Below are positions 58,190 through 64,000 of a DNA stretch of 64,000 bases, in pieces. The stretch is from the IMG/VR virus record IMGVR_UViG_3300007345_000035, positions 1 through 64,000 of that record, one strand, 5' to 3'. Every line of letters starts with the position of its first letter. Position 1 is the first letter of the stretch. Under the pieces are notes generated by a model. It did not search any database. It saw nothing but the letters and a program-made list of their open reading frames with translations, and was not told the DNA's origin. Position numbers and translations under genes: made by a program. This stretch comes from a virus.

Positions 58190-59772
58190 GGGGGCGTCGT
58201 GTCGTAGAGCGGCGTGCGCAGGTAGGCGCTGTGATCCGCGATGGCGGCGCTCAGCTCTGCCACCTTGGCCGTGTACCCGGCGGTCCCGTTCAGGTTGGTC
58301 AGCTCGTCCGGGTCCATCTCCAGGTCGTACAGCTCCCAGCGGGCCTGGCCTTGGTGCGACGTGTCCCAGTTGACCAGCGTGGTGTTGGCGTACTCGGTGA
58401 GCTTGAAGCGTCCGTCGGTGGCCATGAACGCGCTGGGCTCGATGGCCGCGGTCACGTAGCTGTAGGCCACCAGGTGGTCGCGGGGGCACGCTTCGGAGCG
58501 GATCAGGCTGTCGCTCCAGTCGCTCCCGCTTGCGGCTCGCACGTCACCCAGGGCGTTGTCGGACTCAGGGATCCCCACCAGGCCCGCGGCCGTGAGCAGC
58601 AGGTCGGCCCCGCTGAACAGGCTGAGGTTGTCGTGCGCCCGCAGCACGCCGGGCATCTTGAACAGGCAGACCGTCCGGGCAGACTGCTCGTAGAAGTTGC
58701 TCTTCAGCCACAGCTGCCGGTGGCCGCCCATCTCGCCGTGGTCGCTCACCAGGACCACCAGGGTCTCGTCGGTGAGGCCCAGGGCCTCGAGCTTCGCCAG
58801 CAGCTGGCCGATGTAGTCGTCCACCTGGGTGATGGCGGACCAGTAGCGCGCGGTCATGCGCCGCTGATCTGCGTCGGTGGCCCCGGTCCCACCCCAGGCC
58901 GACGCGGCCTTGTCCCAGTTGTTCTCGGTGGGCGATGGGTCGATGTAGTAGTCGTCGGGCACGTCGTCGGGCCCGTAGCCGAAGTAGAAGTCCTCGCCCG
59001 CGCCGTCGTTGAAGGTGGCGGTGCAGTCCCACGGGTAGTGGGGGAACCGGAACCCGATGTGCAGGAAGAACTGGCCCGCGGTGCCGTTGGCGTCCAGCCA
59101 GTCCAGGCCGTACTCGAGGAGCACCCGGTCGGCGCACTTGAACGGGTTGAAGCGCTGGGTGGCGAACATCGTCTTGCTGGTCAGCGCAGCGATCCGGTCC
59201 TTCGCGGCCTCGTCGTCGGCGTCCCAGCTCGGCACGGGCGGGCTGGGGTTGTGCAGGGCGTCGTATGCCTGTTTCTTGGTGGTCTGGTAGGTCGGCAGCT
59301 CGGTGACGTTCTTCTCTGTGATGGCCTGGTCGTAGCCAAGCAAGGCCGCTGCAGCGTCCTCGGTACTCGTCGATGTGTGGAGCTTGCCGTAGTTCTGGGT
59401 GGTGAACCCAGCGGCGCTGAACACGTCCACCAGGTTGGGGTGTGCGTCGTTCCAGACGCGGCCGTTGGTGTTCATGCCCGTCTCAGGGGCCCACAAGCCG
59501 GTGACCCAGCTGTGACGCGCTGGGGCACACAGAGGGTGCGTGGCGTAGGACCGCAGCATCCGCACGCTGTCGGCCGCGAGTTGGTCGATGTTGGGGGTGC
59601 GCACGACCGGGTGGCCCATCCAACCCATCGCGTCGAACGCCAGCTCGTCCACGCTGATCATCAGGACGTTCCATGCCGTGCCGTCGCGGGTGGCCAGTCG
59701 TGCCGCCAGGTCGGCCGCGTCGTCGTCGGGGGCGGGGAGACCTCGGCCCCCTCGAGCGTTGCGGTAGGCCAT
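58186..59772 (-). CDS. Sulfatase (arylsulfatase family) in the head-gene module
   Basis: A 528-residue enzyme with the complete sulfatase layout. VLMISVDELAFDAMG near residue 36 supplies metal-binding Asp42; LCAPARHSWVTG places CxPxR at Cys82, the residue converted to formylglycine by a host maturase; LVSDHGEMGGHRQLW supplies later metal ligands; WELYDLEMDPDELTNL is the usual C-terminal motif. Family members remove sulfate from polysaccharides, glycolipids or small aryl sulfates. No signal peptide is present, so it would reach the surface only as a virion part or after lysis. It is coupled at both ends (TGATG, GTGA) to structural genes. GGAG precedes the ATG. Confidence 0.88.
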   Translation of the reverse strand: MAYRNARGGRGLPAPDDDAADLAARLATRDGTAWNVLMISVDELAFDAMGWMGHPVVRTPNIDQLAADSVRMLRSYATHPLCAPARHSWVTGLWAPETGMNTNGRVWNDAHPNLVDVFSAAGFTTQNYGKLHTSTSTEDAAAALLGYDQAITEKNVTELPTYQTTKKQAYDALHNPSPPVPSWDADDEAAKDRIAALTSKTMFATQRFNPFKCADRVLLEYGLDWLDANGTAGQFFLHIGFRFPHYPWDCTATFNDGAGEDFYFGYGPDDVPDDYYIDPSPTENNWDKAASAWGGTGATDADQRRMTARYWSAITQVDDYIGQLLAKLEALGLTDETLVVLVSDHGEMGGHRQLWLKSNFYEQSARTVCLFKMPGVLRAHDNLSLFSGADLLLTAAGLVGIPESDNALGDVRAASGSDWSDSLIRSEACPRDHLVAYSYVTAAIEPSAFMATDGRFKLTEYANTTLVNWDTSHQGQARWELYDLEMDPDELTNLNGTAGYTAKVAELSAAIADHSAYLRTPLYDTTPP

Positions 59773-60539
59773 CAGGACTCCGTGGGCAGGAAGCCCCCAG
59801 TGGGGTTCGGCATGATGCTGCTCCAGGGGCGGAAGCGAACGGTGATCGCGTTGGTGTTGGCGGCGTCGCTGCGCCCCACCACCAGGAAGCCGTGCAGGCC
59901 GTCGCCAGCTTGGGCACCGGCGGATCCACCGCGCTTGACGGCCAGCTGGTCGTTGCCGCCGTCGTCGTCCAGGCTCACGCAGGCCACGCCCTCGGTGTTG
60001 CCCGCGCCACGCTGGACGCTGCAGTGAAACCGGGTGTTGGTCGCCGCCCATGTGCCTGGACCGCCCCCGATGGACGCGGTGGAAGCGGTGAACCGGATGC
60101 CCTGCACCTCGATGGTTGCCCCGGACGCATGGACCACGATGCCCCAGCCTTGCGCGCTGCCGCTGCGCAGGTCCGAGGCGTTGCAGACGCCCAGGATGGC
60201 GTAGGTGTCGTCGGCCACGTCGGGCAGGATGCTGAAGGCCAGCTGGACCATGGCCTGCCAGGCGTCGTCCGCGAAGTCGTCGAACTCTCGGCCCAGGATG
60301 TCCGTCAGCTTCCAGGTCCACCAAGCCCCGTTGAGGGGGTCCGCGGTGTAGCTGTCCACGCTGCCGGCGAGCTCGACCGTCAGGCCGTTGTCGTCGTCGG
60401 TGACGGCGCTGAGCACGCTGAGCGAGTCGTCGCTGTCCACGGCGTCCGCCAGGCGCAGGCGCGTGTAGTCCACCTCCACTTCGTCGAGCAGGACTCGATT
60501 CAGCTGGCCGCGGTGCATCTGGGACTGACGGTAGGCCAC
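59772..60539 (-). CDS. Beta-rich structural protein beside the sulfatase
   Basis: A 255-residue acidic, beta-rich protein (GLTVELAGSVDSYTADPL, GWGIVVHASGATIEVQGIRF, DGLHGFLVVGRSDAANT) with no catalytic motif. The pattern suits a LamG/jelly-roll sandwich. It starts with GTG and overlaps the sulfatase start. Position beside the portal and sulfatase suggests that it may carry the sulfatase on the virion, but no direct evidence supports this. Confidence 0.5.
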   Translation of the reverse strand: MAYRQSQMHRGQLNRVLLDEVEVDYTRLRLADAVDSDDSLSVLSAVTDDDNGLTVELAGSVDSYTADPLNGAWWTWKLTDILGREFDDFADDAWQAMVQLAFSILPDVADDTYAILGVCNASDLRSGSAQGWGIVVHASGATIEVQGIRFTASTASIGGGPGTWAATNTRFHCSVQRGAGNTEGVACVSLDDDGGNDQLAVKRGGSAGAQAGDGLHGFLVVGRSDAANTNAITVRFRPWSSIMPNPTGGFLPTES

Positions 60540-60540
60540 C

Positions 60541-60975
60541 TCACACCTGCTTGTTCATGCCGCGCCACAGGACGTGCATGTGCTCGCTGCCAGACGGAGT
60601 CCCGGCGATCCCGGTGATCATGCAGGAGACGAATCCGCCACCGTACTGATCGAAGAGTAGGTCATCGGTCTGTCCCGTGAGCTCCTGGACCAGGACCCAG
60701 CGCCCCGTGATGGCGGCCTCCGGGCTCTCCACGTACTCGTAGAACACCACGTCGTAGCTGGTCACCCAGCTGGGCTTGAGCACGGCCCAACGGAGCTCGC
60801 TCCAACGCTTGCCGGCGGGCACGCCGTACCGGTCCCGGTCGCCGTCGCCGACAATGGTGCTCTGCGCGGCTTGGATGTTCTTGTGCAGGCGATTCCAGTC
60901 GCCCTTGAAGCCGCCGAAGCGGCCGGTGCGCGGCCCGCTGTTCTCTTGGGCGTTCGCGTTGCGTGGGCTCGACAT
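60541..60975 (-). CDS. Hypothetical protein between portal and sulfatase genes
   Basis: A 144-residue protein with a polar, Asn/Gly-rich N-terminus and a beta-rich remainder (SYDVVFYEYVESPEAAITGR, GGFVSCMITGIAGTPSGSEH). The C-terminal part resembles fibronectin-like strands. No family is recognised. GGAG lies before the ATG. Confidence 0.5.
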   Translation of the reverse strand: MSSPRNANAQENSGPRTGRFGGFKGDWNRLHKNIQAAQSTIVGDGDRDRYGVPAGKRWSELRWAVLKPSWVTSYDVVFYEYVESPEAAITGRWVLVQELTGQTDDLLFDQYGGGFVSCMITGIAGTPSGSEHMHVLWRGMNKQV

Positions 60976-60996
60976 AGAGGTCTCCTCGGCGGCAGT

Positions 60997-62859
60997 CTAC
61001 TGCTCGACGGTGATGGTCAGGGGCCGGCGACGGCGTCGGTGTGCGACCACGTCGCGGATTGTGAGTGCTGACGCCTTCTGCATCGGCTGCTGCGGTCCTG
61101 GGGGCCCAGGTGGGCCCTGGGGGGGCTCCTGGTCGTCCTCGCCGGCCTCTGGGCCGCCGAAGAGTCCAGGGGGCGGCTGGCCGAAGGGAGAGCCCCCGCC
61201 CGGCCCACCCTGCGGATCGCCGAAGCCGTCAGCGTCGCTGCCTCCCTGGTCCATCATGTCGCGCATCTTGGCCTGTTGGATGGCTTGGGCGAACTGGGGG
61301 TTGCCCAGCAGGTTCCAGGGGTTCTCGTCGTGCTTGAGCTGGTCCTCGTCGCTGGCCTTGTCGTAGGCGTCGGGCTCCAGGTAGAAGCCGCGCGACTTCT
61401 CGCCGCGTGCCAGGCGGACCTCGTTGAAGGTCATGTCGGTGCGGGTGCGGACCTCGTAGATCCGGGCCTCGCGCTCCTCGTCCACGTCGCCGGTGCGCCA
61501 GCGGACACGCAGGTCGGGGTGGCAGCGCTCCGCGAGCTCGTCCAGGATGTTGGTGCCGATCCACTGCAGGTCGCTGTGCAGGCCCTCTTCCTGGGCGAGG
61601 CTGATCTCCTTCTCCCGGTTGGGCGCGGACAAGCTGGCCCCGCCCCCACCGTCCCAGGGCTTCGCGTTCAGGCTGTTGGTGTCCATCCGGTAGATGGCCG
61701 TGCCCAGGCTGATCAGCAGGGACAGGAACACTTCGAACATCATGTCTTTGTTGCTCGGCTTGATGTCGATCTTCTGCAGCACGCCGTCGATGGGCATGGG
61801 CAGGATGGGCGGCTGCCAGGCGCGACGCACGCCCTGGCTCGCTTCCCGGAGCTGGTCCACAAACGCGTCGATGTCGTCGTCGTGGATGTCGCCGCTGATG
61901 CCCAGGACGAACTCGGACAGCATCCCCTTGGTGAAGTAGGTGCCGTTGTAGTTGAAAGCGTTGAGGAAAGTGAGCCCGATCTCCAGGCTCTGTTCCACGT
62001 TGGACGGGTAGTAGCCAAGCAGGTTGACGCTGGTCCGGTTGGGGATGGGAGCCACGATCAGGTCACCAGGCCGGTAGATGGCCTCCACCATGCCGTCCCG
62101 GACCAGGCAGTAGTCGGCTCCGGTGAAATCCCAGTCCAGGGTCATGGACAGCAGCTCCAGCCGGTCCTCGAGGGTGATGGTGCTGGGGTCCAGGTTGGAG
62201 CTCCCCCAGGCGACCGGGTTCTCGGCGTACCAATGCTCAGCGAACGCCAGCGTGTTCCAGATCAAGGCCCCGTCGATGGGCCGCCAGCCGACCACGCGCT
62301 CCGGGTCCAGGCCGCTGCGTAGGACCTCGACCGCGGGCCGGTTGATGGTGAGGAGGTCTTCCTCGAGCGCAGTCATGGCCGCGGCCAGGGTCTTGAAGCC
62401 GTAGCGCTTGCTGGGCGTGTGCAGCACCTCCGCGAAGCGGTAGCGCCACTTGTCGAAGCCCTCGGGCTCGACGAACCCGGGCCGGTTCGCGTGGCGGTGG
62501 ACGATCTCCACGCCGATGTCGGTGGGCCTGCCGCTCCACTCCACGGCCATGCGCCGTACCTGGTGGTGCCGGGCGCTATGGATGGCCTGGAACATGGGGC
62601 TCTTCTCGCGCACCGTGCGCAGAGTCGTGAAGCTCAGGATGCTGCCGAGGTTCTGGCCCTTCCTGACGGCCATACCCCCGCCCTCGCGGGCGAAGTAGCG
62701 GGGCGTGGAGGGGAAGCTCGACATCGTCACGCGGGCGAGCTGGTCACGTCGGACGCGGGCCACCGCGTCCTTCGGCAGCTTCCAGTCGCCGTTCTCGTCC
62801 GACTTGATCCCGTAGCGACCAAGCAGGTCCAGGGCGCTGGCGGTTGAAGTCTTGCCCAT
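60997..62859 (-). CDS. Portal protein
   Basis: A 620-residue protein. The core (SPMFQAIHSARHHQVRRMAV, VGWRPIDGALIWNTL, LIVAPIPNRTSVNLLGYYPS, VEQSLEIGLTFLNAFNYN, NDWE-like FVDQLREASQGVRRAW) and the region KEISLAQEEGLHSDLQWIGT followed by EVRTRTDMTFNEVRLARGE fit phage portals, in which the last phrase belongs to the clip and stem. The C-terminal 110 residues are a Pro/Gly/Gln-rich tail ending in RRRRRP, likely inside the head. It should form the dodecameric DNA gate. The order portal, MuF, protease, scaffold, capsid supports the call. Confidence 0.82.
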   Translation of the reverse strand: MGKTSTASALDLLGRYGIKSDENGDWKLPKDAVARVRRDQLARVTMSSFPSTPRYFAREGGGMAVRKGQNLGSILSFTTLRTVREKSPMFQAIHSARHHQVRRMAVEWSGRPTDIGVEIVHRHANRPGFVEPEGFDKWRYRFAEVLHTPSKRYGFKTLAAAMTALEEDLLTINRPAVEVLRSGLDPERVVGWRPIDGALIWNTLAFAEHWYAENPVAWGSSNLDPSTITLEDRLELLSMTLDWDFTGADYCLVRDGMVEAIYRPGDLIVAPIPNRTSVNLLGYYPSNVEQSLEIGLTFLNAFNYNGTYFTKGMLSEFVLGISGDIHDDDIDAFVDQLREASQGVRRAWQPPILPMPIDGVLQKIDIKPSNKDMMFEVFLSLLISLGTAIYRMDTNSLNAKPWDGGGGASLSAPNREKEISLAQEEGLHSDLQWIGTNILDELAERCHPDLRVRWRTGDVDEEREARIYEVRTRTDMTFNEVRLARGEKSRGFYLEPDAYDKASDEDQLKHDENPWNLLGNPQFAQAIQQAKMRDMMDQGGSDADGFGDPQGGPGGGSPFGQPPPGLFGGPEAGEDDQEPPQGPPGPPGPQQPMQKASALTIRDVVAHRRRRRPLTITVEQ

Positions 62860-63251
62860 CAGCGACCTTCCTTAGCGAACGTGGAAAAGACCTCGTACTC
62901 GGTGCCGCACCCAGCGCAAACCTGGCGGTGAGGGAACCGGAGCGTGCCCAGCTTGGCATCGAGTTGCATGGTCATATCGAAGCAGCACCTCCGGCCATTG
63001 AACAAGAGGTGGCCGCTCTCCCGGTCGTATCCCAGCTTGTCGGTTCGGCGCGTCCGCAACCGGCGATTCACCTTCGCGTCGTTGGGGTCGTCGCTGTTGT
63101 CGAAGAGCTTGGCGACGATCTCGTCCACCTGGTCCAGGGGGTCCGAGACCTTGCGGATGCGGAGCTTGCCGCGCACCACACGGGTGGCGTACTCGGGGGT
63201 CTCGATGCCCGCGAAGCTCTGCAGCAGGGCCATTGATCCGTCAGTCAGCAT
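62859..63251 (-). CDS. Small zinc-binding protein upstream of portal
   Basis: A 130-residue protein. RRCCFDM and VCAGCGTEYEV place two cysteine pairs for one zinc site in the C-terminal half; the N-terminal half is helical (QSFAGIETPEY, LDQVDEIVAKLFD). It overlaps the portal start by TGATG and has GGAG before its ATG. Function is unknown; small zinc proteins beside portal and terminase genes are common in myoviruses. Confidence 0.55.
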   Translation of the reverse strand: MLTDGSMALLQSFAGIETPEYATRVVRGKLRIRKVSDPLDQVDEIVAKLFDNSDDPNDAKVNRRLRTRRTDKLGYDRESGHLLFNGRRCCFDMTMQLDAKLGTLRFPHRQVCAGCGTEYEVFSTFAKEGR

Positions 63252-63754
63252 GCGGGCTCCATCGTAGCGGGGTCAGGCCACCAGCGCCTTCGGTTGACTA
63301 TGTGGGCGATGTTGGTCGGGTCCACGCCAAAAGCCCTGGCCAGCTCGGCCTTGGTCTCCGCGGGGAAGCGCGAACGGATGGCCCGAACGTCGGACCAGGT
63401 GAGTTTCGCGTTGCCAGCGAGCTCGCCACGCGGGCGCGGCATGGTCCCGTGGTCGTGCTTGCGGGCGTTGTTGGCGGACGCGGTCTCCCAGGCCAAGTTG
63501 GCCAGCCTGTTGTCGCAGCGGTCGCCGTTGAGGTGCGAGCTCTCGTGCCCGTCCGGGCAGCGCCCAACGTGAGCCAGCAGGACCAGCCGGTGGACGAGGA
63601 ACCCGCGCCGCTTGCCACGCTTCGAGAGCACCAGGTGGGCGTATCCGCCGACCCGGCCCGGCCTGAGAGTCCGTGTTCTTGAGCGCACGCGGCCCTGGTC
63701 GCTGACCTCGTACAGGCCCTCGTAGTCGGGGATGGGCTTCCAGATCTCGTCCAT
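63245..63754 (-). CDS. HNH homing endonuclease with NUMOD4 domain
   Basis: A 169-residue protein. Residues 5-25 (WKPIPDYEGLYEVSDQGRV) are a NUMOD4 DNA-binding module. HRLVLLAHVG then SSHLNGDRCDNRLANLAW (near 92-110) is an HNH nuclease core. The C-terminal LTWSDVRAIRSRF and KAELARAFGVDPTNIAHIV form a helix-turn-helix. This is the usual free-standing phage homing enzyme, which nicks or cuts intronless or uninvaded relatives. It overlaps the next gene by seven bases and has GGAG before its ATG. Unlike the nuclease at 1170 it is GC-rich like its neighbours, so it is probably an older resident. Confidence 0.85.
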   Translation of the reverse strand: MDEIWKPIPDYEGLYEVSDQGRVRSRTRTLRPGRVGGYAHLVLSKRGKRRGFLVHRLVLLAHVGRCPDGHESSHLNGDRCDNRLANLAWETASANNARKHDHGTMPRPRGELAGNAKLTWSDVRAIRSRFPAETKAELARAFGVDPTNIAHIVNRRRWWPDPATMEPAC

Positions 63755-63756
63755 GG

Positions 63757-64000
63757 TTAGCTCCTGCGCGCCTTGGCAAGCCGAGAGAGGGCCACGTCCG
63801 CGTAGAGGTTGGCGTGGCCGAAGTGAGGGTCGAGGCCGATGTGCTCGACGACCCACTTCTGCTTGCCGATGAGCACCTTGTCCGGGTTGTCCGAGTAGGT
63901 GTTCCGCCAGCGGAAGCGGGTGAGGTGGTCGATGTACGCCTCGCGGGCGATGCGGACGGGCTGCCAGCGGCCCTGGCGCAGGTTCGACGTGAAGACGACC
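63757..64000 (-). CDS. C-terminal end of an unidentified gene, cut by the window edge
   Basis: The last 80 codons of a leftward gene ending in TAA at 63757-63759. The visible protein (LRQGRWQPVRIAREAYIDHL, NTYSDNPDKVLIGKQKWVVE, HANLYADVALSRLAKARRS) is basic and mixed alpha/beta. In this gene order the large terminase would be expected nearby, but nothing visible proves that identity. A homing nuclease directly after it would fit a conserved packaging gene. Confidence 0.6.
   Translation of the reverse strand, partial: VVFTSNLRQGRWQPVRIAREAYIDHLTRFRWRNTYSDNPDKVLIGKQKWVVEHIGLDPHFGHANLYADVALSRLAKARRS

Noticed and set aside
63757-64000. Large terminase C-terminus
   Set aside because: Gene order makes it plausible, but the 80 visible residues show no nuclease or ATPase motif, so I left it unnamed.
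1-64000. tRNA genes, integrase, repressor or reverse transcriptase (DGR)
   Set aside because: None was recognised on either strand; the repeats found lack the template/variable pairing of a DGR.

Overview
The window is a GC-rich stretch (near 70% G+C in most genes) of a tailed phage or prophage with a contractile tail (myovirus type): tail sheath, tube, tail chaperone with a -1 frameshift, tape measure, hub and baseplate J proteins are all recognisable. The host cannot be named. A lipoprotein-type signal peptide and a CxPxR sulfatase would suit a GC-rich, possibly aquatic Gram-negative bacterium, but that is inference. No repressor, integrase or tRNA gene was seen, and no gene-free stretch exceeds about 200 bases.

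Layout. Positions 1-3707 are read rightward: an N-acetylmuramoyl-L-alanine amidase endolysin, a lower-GC putative homing nuclease, a gene apparently frameshifted just behind it, a small zinc-binding protein, a RuvC-like resolvase and one unknown. Everything from 3807 to 64000 is read leftward as one late region. A hairpin plus U-tract terminator at 3721-3758 closes this region where the two transcription directions converge. In order of leftward transcription it holds: the end of an unknown gene; an HNH endonuclease; a zinc protein; the portal; two unknown genes; a sulfatase; a MuF-like minor head protein; three structural genes; a 25-kb block of giant multidomain proteins (54797 down to 29321); two small genes; a putative prohead protease; scaffold; major capsid protein; head-tail connector genes; sheath, tube, tail chaperone and tape measure; hub and baseplate; tail-tip and fibre-like proteins; a lipoprotein.

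The most interesting part is the giant-gene block. It encodes a 1,881-residue protein with a C-terminal SF2/SNF2-like helicase, a C5-cytosine DNA methyltransferase, a zincin plus HD-domain protein, a protein with a pyrophosphatase-like domain, a Mom-like GNAT domain and two PP-loop (PAPS-reductase-like) domains, a double winged-helix protein, and a 1,700-residue protein with a TGT/DpdA-like transglycosylase domain, a second zincin and a GNAT domain. This matches the class called polyvalent proteins (Iyer, Aravind and colleagues), of which phage P1 DarB is a virion-packaged relative. Six of these proteins together carry twelve copies of one basic tag (a hydrophobic LFG box, then VKAHxRKTxKG, then ITQVKxHxRK). 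In five proteins a copy lies at the N-terminus; in the two largest tagged proteins further copies lie between domains, as if single-domain tagged proteins had been joined end to end. I propose that the tag is a packaging, ejection or cleavage signal, and that the block is a modular, shuffled set of virion-delivered enzymes for DNA modification and counter-defence.
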